In this document: positions 52,902-62,197 of the stretch, in pieces
How positions within the stretch are numbered: position 1 is the stretch's first letter
Layout: every line of letters begins with the position of its first letter
Origin: Rhodanobacter thiooxydans
GTDB lineage: Bacteria; Pseudomonadota; Gammaproteobacteria; Xanthomonadales; Rhodanobacteraceae
DNA: 64,000 nucleotides
Assembly: GCF_021545845.1 (NCBI RefSeq)
Contig: NZ_CP088923.1
Location: 3,162,001 to 3,226,000, forward strand
Reading direction: 5' to 3'
Notes under the pieces: generated by a model
What the model was told of the DNA's origin: nothing
Seen by the model: only the letters and a program-made list of their open reading frames with translations
Database searches by the model: none
Translations under genes and position numbers: made by a program

Positions 52902-54232
52902 GCGCATTGTTCTGCCGGCAGGTGCCACTGCCACAGCGGCCGGCTCGGCGGCGGCTCGGTGGTAATGCGGAAAGCGCGGGCCACCTTGCGCTGCACCGCC
53001 TCGGCGGCGTCGGCGCGGCGGGCGTGGATGATCGCCAGCGGCTGGCCGACCTCGACGGCGCTGCCACAACCGAGTACCTCGACCAGGCCCACCGCATGGT
53101 CCAGCGCCTGGCCCGGTCGGCTGCGGCCGCCGCCCAGCTCGACCACCGCCTGACCCAGCGCGCGCACGTCCACCGCCGCCACGTAGCCGGTGCCGGGCGA
53201 GCGAACCTCGTGCTGTATCGGCGCCCGGGCCAGATGGACATCCGGCCGTTGCAGTAGATCCGCCGGGCCGCCCAGCGCCGCCACCATGCGGGCGAAGCGT
53301 TCGGCCGCCTCGCCGGTATCGAGCGCGCGGCGCAGCTGTCGCGTCGCGTCGCCGTGGTCAGCGGCAAGACCACCCATGCAAAGCAGCGCCGCCGCCAGTT
53401 CGAGCGTGAGCGCAAGCAGGCGCGGGTTGTCGCCGCGGCCGCACAGCAGGTCCAGCACGGCACGCAGTTCCAGCGCGTTGCCGGCCTCGCGGCCCAGCAT
53501 CTGGCCCATGTCGCTGTAGACCACCCGCAGCTCGAGGCCGCTGCCTTCGGCGACGGCCAACATGCGCCCGGCCAGCGCGCGCGCATCGGCCAGCGCAGGC
53601 AGCTGGGCGCCATTGCCGGTCTTGATGTCCAGCACCAGCGCCTGCGCGCCGCCGGCGAGCTTCTTGGAGAGGATGGAGGCAACCATCAGGTCGGCCACGT
53701 CCACCGTGGCGGTGACGTCGCGCACGGCGTACAGCCGGCCATCGGCCGGCACCAGCCCCTCGCCCTGGCCGACGATGGCGCAGCCGACCTCCTCCACCAC
53801 CTGGCGCAGGCGCGCGCTGGACGGATGCACCTCGTAGCCGGCCAGGCTCTCCAGCTTGTCGAGGGTGCCTCCGGTATGGCCCAGACCGCGGCCGGAGATC
53901 ATCGGCACGTAGCCGCCGCAGGCCGCCAGCAGCGGCGCCAGCAGCAGGCTCACGCCGTCGCCGACACCGCCGGTGGAGTGCTTGTCCAGCGTCGGCCCGG
54001 GCAGATCGTCCCAGTGCAGACACTGGCCGGAATCGCGCAGCGCCAGGGTGAACTGACGACACTCCGGAATGCTCATGCCGCGCCACGCCACCGCCATCGC
54101 GAACGCCGCAACCTGAGCCTCGCTCCAGGCGCCGCTGCCGATGCCCTGCGCCACCGCGCGCAGTTGGCCGGCGTCGAGTTCGCCGCCGTCGCGCTTGCAG
54201 CGGATCAGGCCGGCGGCACGCTGTGCGTTCAC
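52898..54232 (-). CDS. deoA: Thymidine phosphorylase DeoA
   Basis: DeoA splits thymidine with phosphate. The 444-aa protein has the family signature (SGRGLGHTGGTLDKLES), the phosphate loop KHSTGGVGD, and SKKLAGGAQALVLDIKTG. It begins at a GTG whose last base overlaps the deoC stop (GTGA). Confidence 0.94.
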   Translation of the reverse strand: MNAQRAAGLIRCKRDGGELDAGQLRAVAQGIGSGAWSEAQVAAFAMAVAWRGMSIPECRQFTLALRDSGQCLHWDDLPGPTLDKHSTGGVGDGVSLLLAPLLAACGGYVPMISGRGLGHTGGTLDKLESLAGYEVHPSSARLRQVVEEVGCAIVGQGEGLVPADGRLYAVRDVTATVDVADLMVASILSKKLAGGAQALVLDIKTGNGAQLPALADARALAGRMLAVAEGSGLELRVVYSDMGQMLGREAGNALELRAVLDLLCGRGDNPRLLALTLELAAALLCMGGLAADHGDATRQLRRALDTGEAAERFARMVAALGGPADLLQRPDVHLARAPIQHEVRSPGTGYVAAVDVRALGQAVVELGGGRSRPGQALDHAVGLVEVLGCGSAVEVGQPLAIIHARRADAAEAVQRKVARAFRITTEPPPSRPLWQWHLPAEQCA

Positions 54233-55002
54233 GACGTTGCCGCCACCAGCTCGCCGAACAGCGCGCTGGCGCCGATGCGGAAATGCGCCGGGTCGGCCCA
54301 GCCCGGCCCGAGCCGCGCCTCGGCCAGCGCCAGATAGGCGGCCGCATCGGCCAGCGTGCGGATGCCGCCGGCCGCCTTGAAGCCGCAGCGCCCGCCCGCT
54401 TCGGCGATCGCGTCGAGCATCACCGCCGCGGCTGCCGGAGTCGCGTTGAGCGGCACCTTGCCGGTGGAGGTCTTGAGGAAATCCACGCCGGCATCGAGCC
54501 CGATCGCACACGCCTGGCGAATGCGTTCGGCGCTGCCCAGCTCGCCGCTCTCGATGATCAGTTTGAGCACGACGCCGTCGCTGCAGACCGCACGACCGGC
54601 ACGCACCACGGCGCCAGCGGTAGCCGCATCGCCAGCCAGCAGCGCGCGGTAGGGCAGGACCAGGTCGATCTCATCGGCACCGGCCGCCAGCGCCCGCTGC
54701 GTTTCGCGCTCGACCCGGGCCGGGTCGCCGCCGCCGTCGGGGAAATTCACCACCGTCGCCAGCTTGATCGCGCTGCCCTGCAGCTGGCGCCGTGCGCCGG
54801 CCACGTGCTCCGGGTAGACGCACAGCGCCGCCGGCAACACCGGCGCGGCCAGCGCGGCCGCGCACAGTGCCTCGATCCGCGCCGGCGTGTCGTTCTCGCC
54901 CAGGCTGGTCAGGTCAAGCAGGGACAACAGGCGCGTCGCCAGGGCGCGCGGGCTGCGGGCGTCGTCGGGCACGGGGCTACTACTCCACGGATCTTCGGCC
55001 AT
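54229..55002 (-). CDS. deoC: Deoxyribose-phosphate aldolase DeoC
   Basis: DeoC cleaves deoxyribose 5-phosphate to acetaldehyde and glyceraldehyde 3-phosphate. The 257-aa protein has the Schiff-base lysine in DFLKTSTGK, the relay lysine in GFKAAGGIRT, and EIDLVLPYRALLAGD near the middle. It is the first gene of the deo operon. A weak FNR-like sequence lies about 31 bases upstream. Confidence 0.94.
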   Translation of the reverse strand: MAEDPWSSSPVPDDARSPRALATRLLSLLDLTSLGENDTPARIEALCAAALAAPVLPAALCVYPEHVAGARRQLQGSAIKLATVVNFPDGGGDPARVERETQRALAAGADEIDLVLPYRALLAGDAATAGAVVRAGRAVCSDGVVLKLIIESGELGSAERIRQACAIGLDAGVDFLKTSTGKVPLNATPAAAAVMLDAIAEAGGRCGFKAAGGIRTLADAAAYLALAEARLGPGWADPAHFRIGASALFGELVAATS

Positions 55003-55032
55003 GCAGCCTAGGCCACGCAGGCGGAAGCTTCC

Positions 55033-55046
55033 TTGACCTGCGGCAA
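55033..55046. promoter_or_regulatory. Weak FNR-like sequence upstream of deoC
   Basis: TTGAC-CTGC-GGCAA keeps one perfect half-site, with two changes in the other relative to TTGAC-N4-ATCAA. It is the weakest of the set and overlaps the region where a deoC promoter would lie. Confidence 0.25.
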
Positions 55047-55051
55047 GTCGA

Positions 55052-55738
55052 TCAGAACGCGTAGAGCAGTACGGCGAAGAAGTGGCAGGTGGTGCCGGCC
55101 AGCACGAACAGGTGCCAGATGAAATGGCTGTAGCGCAGCTTCTCGTCCAGCACGAAGAACACCACGCCCAGGCTGTAGGCCAGCCCGCCGGCGGCCAGCC
55201 AGGCCAGCCCGCCGGTTTCCATGCGCACCCACAGCGGGTGGATCGCGATCACGCCCACCCAGCCCATGGCCAGGTACAACGCGGTGGACACGCGCGGGAA
55301 GCGCATCCCGCCCAGCGCCTTGAACAGCATGCCGGCCAGGGCCAGGCCCCAGACCAGGCCAAACAGCCCCCAGCCCCAGCCCCCGCGCAGCACGCCCAGC
55401 GTGATCGGCGTATAGGTTCCGGCGATCAGCAGGTAGATCGCCGCGTGGTCGAGCGCGCGCAGGATCGCCTTGGCCTTCGGATGCGCCATCGCGTGGTACA
55501 GCGTCGAGGCCAGGTACAGCAGCACCGCGCTGCCGCCGAAACTGAGCGCACCGGCCATCGCGTAGCCGCTGTCGAGGTGGTCGGCGCGCAGCACCAGCAC
55601 CGGCAGGCCGGCGATGGCCAGCAGCAGGCCCAGCCCGTGGCTGAGGCTGTTGGCCAGCTCCTCGCGCCAGCTCTGCGTCCGGGCGATGGCACCACTGCGG
55701 GTCGGTGACATGCGGATGGCCGGGATGCGTGCCGTCAC
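55052..55738 (-). CDS. Hemolysin III/YqfA (PAQR-like) membrane protein
   Basis: The 228-aa protein has seven predicted helices and the PAQR/hemolysin III motifs: [44 protein letters not shown] and [16 protein letters not shown]. The Ser, His and Asp residues resemble the metal site of this hydrolase superfamily. The GTG at 55738 overlaps the fabB stop; an ATG at 55711 is an alternative. Biological role is unclear; lipid or membrane homeostasis would suit its place after fabAB. Confidence 0.88.
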   Translation of the reverse strand: MTARIPAIRMSPTRSGAIARTQSWREELANSLSHGLGLLLAIAGLPVLVLRADHLDSGYAMAGALSFGGSAVLLYLASTLYHAMAHPKAKAILRALDHAAIYLLIAGTYTPITLGVLRGGWGWGLFGLVWGLALAGMLFKALGGMRFPRVSTALYLAMGWVGVIAIHPLWVRMETGGLAWLAAGGLAYSLGVVFFVLDEKLRYSHFIWHLFVLAGTTCHFFAVLLYAF

Positions 55739-56943
55739 ACCTTGGCGAACACCAGGCTGGCGTTGGTGCCGCCGAAGCCGAAGCTGTTGGACATCACCGT
55801 GGTCAGTTGCGCCGGGCGGCTTTCACGCAGGATCGGGAAGCCTTCGGCGCGCGGGTCGAGTTCGTCGATGTTGGCCGAGCCAGCCATGAAGCCCTCGTTG
55901 AGCATCAGCAGGCTGTAGATCGCCTCGTGCACGCTGGCCGCGCCGAGCGAATGGCCAGTCAGCGCCTTGGTCGACGACAGCGGCGGTACCGCCTCGCCGA
56001 ACGTCTCGCGCAACGCCTGCAGTTCGACGATGTCGCCCAGCGGCGTGGAGGTGCCGTGGGTGTTGAGATAGTCGACCGGGGCGTTGACGCTGGCCATCGC
56101 CATGCGCATGCAGCGCACCGCGCCTTCGCCCGAGGGCGCCACCATGTCGGCGCCGTCGGAGGTGACGCCGTAGCCGACCAGCTCGGCATGGATGTGCGCG
56201 CCGCGCGCCTTCGCGTGCTCGTATTCCTCCAGCACCAGCATGCCGCCGCCACCGGCGATGACGAAGCCGTCGCGGCCGGTGTCGTACGGGCGCGACGCGG
56301 TCGCCGGGGCGGCGTTGTAGTGGCTGGACAGCGCGCCCATGGCGTCGAACTGCGCGGTCATGCCCCAATGCACTTCCTCGCCGCCGCCGGCGAACATCAC
56401 GTCCTGCGCGCCGTGGCGGATCAGGTCCGCGGCCGCACCAATGCAGTGCGCCGAGGTGGCGCAGGCGGCGGAGATCGAATAGCTCAGGCCGAGGATGCCG
56501 AACGCGGTGGCCAGCGTAGCGGACACGGTGGAGCACATCGTGCGCGGCACCATGTACGGGCCGATCTTGCGCACGCCCTTCTCGCGCAGAATGTCGCCGG
56601 TCTCGATCTGCCACCGCGCCGAACCACCGCCGGAGCCGGCGATCACGCCGCTGCGCGGATGGCGGATGTGCTCGATAGCCAGTCCCGCATCGGCGATCGC
56701 CGAACGCATCGCCACGTAGGCGTAGGCGGCGGCATCACCCATGAAACGCTTCAGCTTGCGATCGATCGCGGCGTCCAGGTCGATCTGCGGCACACCGGCC
56801 ACATGGCTGCGCAGGCCGCGCTCGATGTACTCCGGAATCGCCTGGATGCCGCTGCGGCCGTCGCGCAGCGCGCGCACCACCGTGGCCGGAAGATTGCCCA
56901 GGCACGACACGATGCCCATGCCCGTCACTACGACACGACGCAT
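55735..56943 (-). CDS. fabB: 3-oxoacyl-ACP synthase I FabB
   Basis: FabB elongates the cis-unsaturated acyl chains made by FabA. The 402-aa protein has the nucleophilic Cys in [12 protein letters not shown], the two histidines in [11 protein letters not shown] and [14 protein letters not shown], and the glycine-rich [12 protein letters not shown]. It lies one base after the fabA stop, in the usual fabA-fabB order. Confidence 0.94.
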   Translation of the reverse strand: MRRVVVTGMGIVSCLGNLPATVVRALRDGRSGIQAIPEYIERGLRSHVAGVPQIDLDAAIDRKLKRFMGDAAAYAYVAMRSAIADAGLAIEHIRHPRSGVIAGSGGGSARWQIETGDILREKGVRKIGPYMVPRTMCSTVSATLATAFGILGLSYSISAACATSAHCIGAAADLIRHGAQDVMFAGGGEEVHWGMTAQFDAMGALSSHYNAAPATASRPYDTGRDGFVIAGGGGMLVLEEYEHAKARGAHIHAELVGYGVTSDGADMVAPSGEGAVRCMRMAMASVNAPVDYLNTHGTSTPLGDIVELQALRETFGEAVPPLSSTKALTGHSLGAASVHEAIYSLLMLNEGFMAGSANIDELDPRAEGFPILRESRPAQLTTVMSNSFGFGGTNASLVFAKV

Positions 56944-56944
56944 C

Positions 56945-57460
56945 TCAAAAACCCTCGGTGGTCTGGAACAGGCCGACGCGCATGTCGCTGGCTTCATAGA
57001 TCAGGCGATCGTCGACGAAGGTCTTGCCGTCGGCAATCACCAGCCGCAGCTTGCCGCGCATCACGCGGCGGATATCGATCTCGTAGCGCACCAGCTTCGC
57101 CGTCGGCATCACCTGGCCGGAGAACTTCACGTTGCCCACGCCGAGCGCGCGGCCGCGACCGGGTTCGCCCAGCCACGGCAGGAAGAAACCGCTGAGCTGC
57201 CACATCGCATCCAGGCCCAGGCAACCGGGCATCACCGGATCGCCGATGAAGTGGCAGTCGAAAAACCATAGCTTCGGATGGATGTCCATCTCGGCGTGGA
57301 TCAAACCCTTGCCGTAGGCACCACCTTCCTCGGAAATCTGCGTGATGCGATCGAACATCAGCATCGGCGGCGAAGGCAGACGGGCATTGTCGTCGCCGAA
57401 CAGCTCGCCGCGACCACAGGCACGCAGCTGTTCGTAGTCGAAGGAGGAAGGACGTGTCAT
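56945..57460 (-). CDS. fabA: 3-hydroxydecanoyl-ACP dehydratase/isomerase FabA
   Basis: FabA makes the cis double bond of unsaturated fatty acids without oxygen. The 171-aa hot-dog-fold protein has the active-site His in [16 protein letters not shown] and the paired Asp in the same segment (LGLDAMWQL). A perfect FNR-type palindrome lies 55 bases upstream, suggesting induction when oxygen is low. Confidence 0.95.
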   Translation of the reverse strand: MTRPSSFDYEQLRACGRGELFGDDNARLPSPPMLMFDRITQISEEGGAYGKGLIHAEMDIHPKLWFFDCHFIGDPVMPGCLGLDAMWQLSGFFLPWLGEPGRGRALGVGNVKFSGQVMPTAKLVRYEIDIRRVMRGKLRLVIADGKTFVDDRLIYEASDMRVGLFQTTEGF

Positions 57461-57514
57461 GAATAACTCGCGGGGTGAGGAACGCCCAGTGTGACAGCTG
57501 GGCGCGCTCCTGTC

Positions 57515-57528
57515 TTGACGCGGGTCAA
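57515..57528. promoter_or_regulatory. FNR/ANR-type box upstream of fabA
   Basis: TTGAC-GCGG-GTCAA is a perfect inverted repeat, centred about 62 bases before the fabA ATG, in the 105-base gap between nadB and fabA. Confidence 0.65.
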
Positions 57529-57565
57529 CCCTGCCTGCGCCGTACGCGCACGCATTGAAACGAGC

Positions 57566-59014
57566 TCAGCGCGGACAGCCGCGATCCTCCCGCCAATGCG
57601 CGCCCAGCGAATGCCGACGCAGGCGCATCGCACGCAGCAGCGCCTTGGCCAGCCGGGCCTGCCAGCCGGCCTCGGCCAGCGCCGCGCAGGCCCGCCATGC
57701 ATCGCGCAGGGCGCGGGCCTCGCGCACCGGACCGGCCGCCTGCCACAGCAGCGCGTGCAACGCCGTGAGCTGGGCGGGCGGCAGGCTTTCGCCGCGCTCG
57801 ACCACGCGCAGCCGGCCGCGGCCTGGCTCCGGCACCGGGGCATTCGCCAGCAGCTCACCCAGCCGGCGGCCGCCCAGCACGCCTTCGAGCAGCGAATTGC
57901 TGGCCAGGCGGTTGGCGCCGTGCACGCCGTTGCAGGCCACCTCGCCCACCGCGTACAGCCCCGGCACGCTGGTGCGGCCGTCCGCATCGGTGGCCAGCCC
58001 GCCCATGTGGAAATGCGCCGCCGGCGTCACCGGCAGCGCATCGCGGCGGGGGTCGAAGCCGTGCGCAAGGCATGCCGCCAATACGGTGGGAAAACGCCGC
58101 GCCCAGTCGCCGTCCACACCGGTGGCGTCGAGCCAGACCCGCCCACCCGCGGCCTGCTCCGCGGCCACGCGCCGCGACACCACATCGCGCGGCGCCAGGT
58201 CGCCGAGCGGATGCACCCCCGCCATCAGCGCGTGACCGCCGCCATCATGCAGGCGGGCACCGGCACCGCGCAGCGCCTCGGTGATCAGCGGCAGGCAATG
58301 GCCCGGCACGTCGAGCGCGGTGGGATGGAATTGCACGAACTCCAGGTCGCGGGCCGCGGCCCCCGCCGCCAGGCCCAGCGCGAGGCCGGCGCCATCGGCA
58401 CCCGGTGGATTGCTGGTGCGCGCATACAAGGCGCCGATGCCGCCGGTAGCCAGCACCACGACCGACGCCTCGATCCGCTCACGGCGACCGCGCTCGTCGC
58501 GGGTGCGCACGCCCGCCACGCGCCCCTCACGCAGCAGCAGGCCATCGACATCGACGCCGCCGCGCCACTGCACGTGCGCGGCCTCCTGCACCCTGGCGCG
58601 CAAGGCGTAGACCAACGCGGCGCCGCTGGCATCGCCGCCGGCGTGCACGATGCGCGCCGTGCTATGGCCCCCTTCGCGACCCAACTGCAGGCAGCCCTGT
58701 GCATCGCGATCGAACACCACGCCCTGCGCCTGCAGCCACGCGATCGCCGCCGGCGCCCCGGCCGCCAGCCACTGCACCATCGCCACATCGTTGTGCTGCG
58801 CACCGGCGACCAGCGTGTCGGCGGCATGCGCGGCCGCGCTGTCGCGCGGATCGAGCGCCGCAGCGATGCCGCCCTGGGCCAGCGCGCTGGCGCTGCCGCG
58901 GCCATCGTGGGCGCGGCACAGCAGCCGCACCGGCGCCGGCGCCATGGCCAGCGCCGTGGCCAACCCGGCCGCACCGCCACCCACCACCACGATCGGCAGC
59001 TGTGCGTGCCTCAT
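57566..59014 (-). CDS. nadB: L-aspartate oxidase NadB
   Basis: NadB oxidises L-aspartate to iminoaspartate for NAD synthesis, using O2 or fumarate as acceptor. The 482-aa flavoprotein has the FAD motif VVVGGGAAGLATALA, the ALAQGGIAAAL block, EFVQFHPTAL and GLYAVGEVACNGVHGANRLASNSLLEG. It is shorter than E. coli NadB (about 540 aa), mainly in the C-terminal helical part. Its ATG overlaps the nadA stop. Confidence 0.93.
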   Translation of the reverse strand: MRHAQLPIVVVGGGAAGLATALAMAPAPVRLLCRAHDGRGSASALAQGGIAAALDPRDSAAAHAADTLVAGAQHNDVAMVQWLAAGAPAAIAWLQAQGVVFDRDAQGCLQLGREGGHSTARIVHAGGDASGAALVYALRARVQEAAHVQWRGGVDVDGLLLREGRVAGVRTRDERGRRERIEASVVVLATGGIGALYARTSNPPGADGAGLALGLAAGAAARDLEFVQFHPTALDVPGHCLPLITEALRGAGARLHDGGGHALMAGVHPLGDLAPRDVVSRRVAAEQAAGGRVWLDATGVDGDWARRFPTVLAACLAHGFDPRRDALPVTPAAHFHMGGLATDADGRTSVPGLYAVGEVACNGVHGANRLASNSLLEGVLGGRRLGELLANAPVPEPGRGRLRVVERGESLPPAQLTALHALLWQAAGPVREARALRDAWRACAALAEAGWQARLAKALLRAMRLRRHSLGAHWREDRGCPR

Positions 59015-60036
59015 ACGCTTTCGCGCCGTCCGATCGCCAGCATGCGTTCCAGCGCTGCGCGCGCTCGCACGCTGACCTCGGCGGGGATCTCGATCGCATG
59101 CCGCAGGTCGCGCAGGCAGGCGTAGATGTTCTGCAGGGTGATCCGCTGCATATGCGGACACAGGTTGCACGGCTTGATGAACTCGGTCTGCGGGAACTGC
59201 GACTTGAGGTTGTCGGCCATCGAGCACTCGGTGATCATCGCCACCCGGGCCGGCTTCTCGCGCGCCAGCCACTTGCCCATGGCGGTGGTGGAGCCGACGA
59301 AATCGGCCTCGGCCAGCACTTCGGGCGAGCATTCGGGATGCGCCACCACCCTGGTGCCGAACTGCTCGCGCACATGCCGCACTTCCTGCGCGGTGAAGCG
59401 CTCGTGCACCTCGCAGCGGCCGTGCCACAGGATGATCTCCACCTGGGTCTGTTTCGCCACGTGTTTGCCGAGGAACTCGTCGGGCAGGAAGATCACCTTC
59501 GGCGTGCCCATCGCCTCCACCACCTGCACCGCGTTGGCCGAGGTGCAGATCGCATCGGATTCCGCCTTCACCGCGGCCGAGGTGTTGGCGTAACTGACCA
59601 CCGGCGTGCCGGGGTGCTGCGCGCGCAGCGCACGCACGTCGGCGGCGGTGATCGAAGAAGCCAGCGAGCAGCCGGCTTCGAGATCGGGAATCAGCACGGT
59701 CTTGTGCGGCGCCAGGATCTTCGCCGTCTCGGCCATGAAGTGCACGCCGCACAGCACGATCAGATCGGCCTCGCACTTGGCTGCCGCCTGCGCCAGGCCC
59801 AGCGAGTCGCCGGTCACGTCGGCCACGCCGTGGAAGATCTCCGGCGACTGGTAGCTGTGCGCCATGATCACCGCGCCGCGTTGCTTCTTCAGCTTGTTGA
59901 TCGCGTCGATCCACGGCAGGTGCAGCGGAATCTCCAGGCACGGCACCAGCGGTTCTAGGCGCTCGGCCAGCGCGGCGTATTCGTGTTCGAGCTCGTCGCG
60001 CCAGACTGGCACGGGCAGGGTTGCGGAGGCACTCAT
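59011..60036 (-). CDS. nadA: Quinolinate synthase NadA
   Basis: NadA condenses iminoaspartate with dihydroxyacetone phosphate to quinolinate with a [4Fe-4S] cluster. The 341-aa protein has AHSYQSPEIFHGVADVTGDSL and candidate cluster cysteines in VLCGVHFMAE, a CS near SLASSITAAD, ITECSMADN and KPCNLCPHM. Its partner NadB follows with a four-base overlap. An FNR-type box lies about 182 bases upstream. Confidence 0.95.
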   Translation of the reverse strand: MSASATLPVPVWRDELEHEYAALAERLEPLVPCLEIPLHLPWIDAINKLKKQRGAVIMAHSYQSPEIFHGVADVTGDSLGLAQAAAKCEADLIVLCGVHFMAETAKILAPHKTVLIPDLEAGCSLASSITAADVRALRAQHPGTPVVSYANTSAAVKAESDAICTSANAVQVVEAMGTPKVIFLPDEFLGKHVAKQTQVEIILWHGRCEVHERFTAQEVRHVREQFGTRVVAHPECSPEVLAEADFVGSTTAMGKWLAREKPARVAMITECSMADNLKSQFPQTEFIKPCNLCPHMQRITLQNIYACLRDLRHAIEIPAEVSVRARAALERMLAIGRRESV

Positions 60037-60217
60037 GCTGATTGCTTTTCGAAGGATGAAAACGAACGGCTCAGGCGGTGGCGACGTGGCAGGCGGGTAC
60101 GACGCGCTGCCGCAGAGGTTACACCGCCGACCGCATGCGGTGCGGCGGAAGCATCATGTTGGAAGTTGGGCCACGCATGCTGGGCGGCATCATGGCCGGC
60201 GTGGGCAGGCGCACGCC

Positions 60218-60231
60218 TTGACCCATGTCAA
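60218..60231. promoter_or_regulatory. FNR/ANR-type box upstream of nadA
   Basis: TTGAC-CCAT-GTCAA is a perfect inverted repeat at the 5' end of the 191-base gap before nadA, touching the stop codon of the DGC-domain gene. It could serve the nadAB promoter. Confidence 0.55.
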
Positions 60232-60611
60232 CCACTCTGCCCGACGACGGCGAGCGCCTGCGCCGCCGGCAGCACCTCGGCGGCGTACAGCCGCTGCGCC
60301 TCGTGCGGATCGAAATCGGCGTGCTGGCGTTTCTTCACGCCATGCTCGGAGAGCACCACGTGGGTGTCGGCCACCACGCCCGCGTTGGCGAGGCAGGCCG
60401 AAACGCACTTCAGCACGCAGCCGTCCAGCGCCAGGATGCACCGCCCGCTCCGCGCCGTGCGCACCAGCCCGGTGACGCCGCCGCCGACGCCAGCGATGCA
60501 GGACATCTCGGCAATGCCGGCGCGATCGAGTCGCAGCGCCAGGTGATTGGCCATCTGCGCCGCGCTGGAGCAACCGGAACAGGAATAGACGAGTGGCAAC
60601 TTGGCACTCAT
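60228..60611 (-). CDS. DGC-domain zinc-binding protein
   Basis: The 127-aa protein has YSCSGCSSAAQMANHLAL at the start, EMSCIAGVGGG and the family triplet in ALDGCVLKC. These are the conserved cysteines of the DGC (putative zinc-binding) family. Such proteins often lie near anaerobic or denitrification genes; their role is unknown. Its ATG overlaps the stop of the membrane protein gene upstream, so the three genes from 62123 downward form one unit. Confidence 0.87.
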   Translation of the reverse strand: MSAKLPLVYSCSGCSSAAQMANHLALRLDRAGIAEMSCIAGVGGGVTGLVRTARSGRCILALDGCVLKCVSACLANAGVVADTHVVLSEHGVKKRQHADFDPHEAQRLYAAEVLPAAQALAVVGQSG

Positions 60612-61861
60612 GGGCGAGGCTCCACGGTCGACAGGAAATGATTCGCGCGCCGGCGCACGCCGCGCAGCGTCCACCACGCGCAGCCCCACGCCAGCACCAG
60701 CGCCAACCCGGCGACACGCGCCAGCCACGTCGACGGCCAGCACGCAGCCATCGGCAACAACAGCAGCGGCAGCTGCGCCAGCAGCACGCGGTTCTTCTCG
60801 TGCACCGGCAGCAGCCGCTGCACGCCAGGCAGCTGCACGCCGCGGCCGATGCGCCGATGCAGCTCGATCCAGCCGATGAAGGGCACGATCTCCAGCATCA
60901 TGCCGCTGACCAGCAGCGGCAGCGCGACGCCCAGCCCCAGCGCGCCGGCCAGCATACCACCGCGCACGTCCGCGGGCAGCGCCAACGCGGCCAGCGCCAG
61001 CATCGCCAGTCCCGCGCGCCAGCTCCACAGCAGCGGCCCGCGGCGCGGCCGCGGCGCCCGCCATTGCAGCCACAGGCCGGCAACGGCGAACAGCAGCCCC
61101 AGCAGCAGCACCGTGCCGAGCAGCCAGGCACCAGCGCCACCGGCCAGACGCCAGCCGGCAGCGCCGAACAGCGCAAGCACCGCGCTGCCCAGCCACGCCG
61201 CCTGCACCGGTTCGCGCAGCGTGCCGGTACCCTGGAACATCGGCATCACCACCCGCGCCACGGTGGCCATCAGCACGACCACCCAGCCCAGCACGCCCCA
61301 GCCCGCATGCACATCGGCGAGCGCCGCCAGCGGCAAGTCCAGGTCGCCGGCCAGCCCCAGCGCCAGCAGGCCGCCGAGCAGTGCGGTGAGCACGGCAAAA
61401 CCGATCGCCACGCCGAAGCCCGCGCGCAGCAGGCGCTGCCCGGCTGCCGCCAGCAGGCCGGGCACGGTCATCGCCGCCAGCAGCACGAAGGCCAGCGGCA
61501 GCAGCACCGCCGCGACGATCAAGGCGACGTGCCAGCCCTGGTGCAGGCCCGCCACCAGCAGCAGCACACCGAAATTGAACAGCCCATGCAGCCACGGCCC
61601 CAGCGTCGCGCTGCCGCGCACCCGTACGCCGGCGGCGGCGGGCAGGAACTGCAGCACGCTGCCGAGCATCGCGTTGCCGAGCACGCCGAGCGTGAACACA
61701 TGCACCAGCGCCAGCGTGGCCGGACTCCAGCGCATGCGCAACGCCGCGTCGCCATCGACGATCAGCAGCACGCCGGCCAGCATGCCCCAGCATGGCGCGC
61801 CGAGCAGGAAGCGCCGCGGCAGTGAAGGCGCCGGCGCCTGTTCAAGCCGAAGCTGCGTCAT
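60608..61861 (-). CDS. NnrS-like multi-helix membrane protein
   Basis: The 417-aa protein has about twelve hydrophobic helices. Histidines in LVHVFTLGVLGNAMLGSVLQF, WLHGLFNFG, HQGWH and ADVHAGWGVLGW could bind haem, and RVVMPMFQGTG is conserved-looking. The layout is like NnrS, a haem protein that protects against NO, and like cytochrome oxidase-type cores, but I cannot confirm which. It overlaps DUF2249 upstream by 20 bases and the DGC gene downstream. Start ATG 61861 was preferred over the GTG one codon earlier. Confidence 0.6.
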   Translation of the reverse strand: MTQLRLEQAPAPSLPRRFLLGAPCWGMLAGVLLIVDGDAALRMRWSPATLALVHVFTLGVLGNAMLGSVLQFLPAAAGVRVRGSATLGPWLHGLFNFGVLLLVAGLHQGWHVALIVAAVLLPLAFVLLAAMTVPGLLAAAGQRLLRAGFGVAIGFAVLTALLGGLLALGLAGDLDLPLAALADVHAGWGVLGWVVVLMATVARVVMPMFQGTGTLREPVQAAWLGSAVLALFGAAGWRLAGGAGAWLLGTVLLLGLLFAVAGLWLQWRAPRPRRGPLLWSWRAGLAMLALAALALPADVRGGMLAGALGLGVALPLLVSGMMLEIVPFIGWIELHRRIGRGVQLPGVQRLLPVHEKNRVLLAQLPLLLLPMAACWPSTWLARVAGLALVLAWGCAWWTLRGVRRRANHFLSTVEPRP

Positions 61862-62123
61862 CACCGTCCGGGCAACGGATCAGCACGCGCGCTCCGCCGG
61901 TCGGCAAGGCAAACGCCGTCGCCCGCAGGCCGCGCGATTCCAGTGCGTCGAGCAACGGCGTCGGCAGCAGCGGGGTAAGCACCTGCACTGCCTGGCCCGG
62001 CAGCAAGGCATCGGCGGCGGCCAGCGCACGCAGCATCGGCTCCGGCGAGGGCAGCCAGCGCAGGTCGAGTTCGGGCAGCACCGCGTCGTCGGCGCGGCGT
62101 GGTAGGGAAGGCTTCGCTTGCAT
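61842..62123 (-). CDS. DUF2249 domain protein (TusA-like fold)
   Basis: The 93-aa protein has the DUF2249 pattern PELDLRWLPSPEPMLRALAA, a central LPGQAVQVLTPLLPTPLLDAL and an end like ATAFALPTGGARVLI. The family is related to the TusA sulfur-carrier fold, though the catalytic Cys is absent here. Proteins of this family commonly accompany NO and nitrite reduction genes. It is the first gene of the three-gene unit and sits just downstream of an FNR-type box. Confidence 0.85.
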   Translation of the reverse strand: MQAKPSLPRRADDAVLPELDLRWLPSPEPMLRALAAADALLPGQAVQVLTPLLPTPLLDALESRGLRATAFALPTGGARVLIRCPDGDDAASA

Positions 62124-62157
62124 GGCATCATCTCAATCCAGTGACGTTGCGGGCGCG

Positions 62158-62171
62158 CTGACCTGGATCAA
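62158..62171. promoter_or_regulatory. FNR/ANR-type box upstream of the DUF2249 gene
   Basis: On the minus strand TTGAT-CCAG-GTCAG is one base from the consensus and is centred about 41 bases before the DUF2249 ATG, near the spacing of class II activated promoters. Confidence 0.65.
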
Positions 62172-62197
62172 CACGCCCATGCGCAGTGCGACTTCGT

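Noticed and set aside
59015..59941. Upstream extension of the nadB frame through the nadA gene
   Set aside because: It is an overlapping alternate frame of nadA on the same strand; nadB begins at the ATG overlapping the nadA stop.
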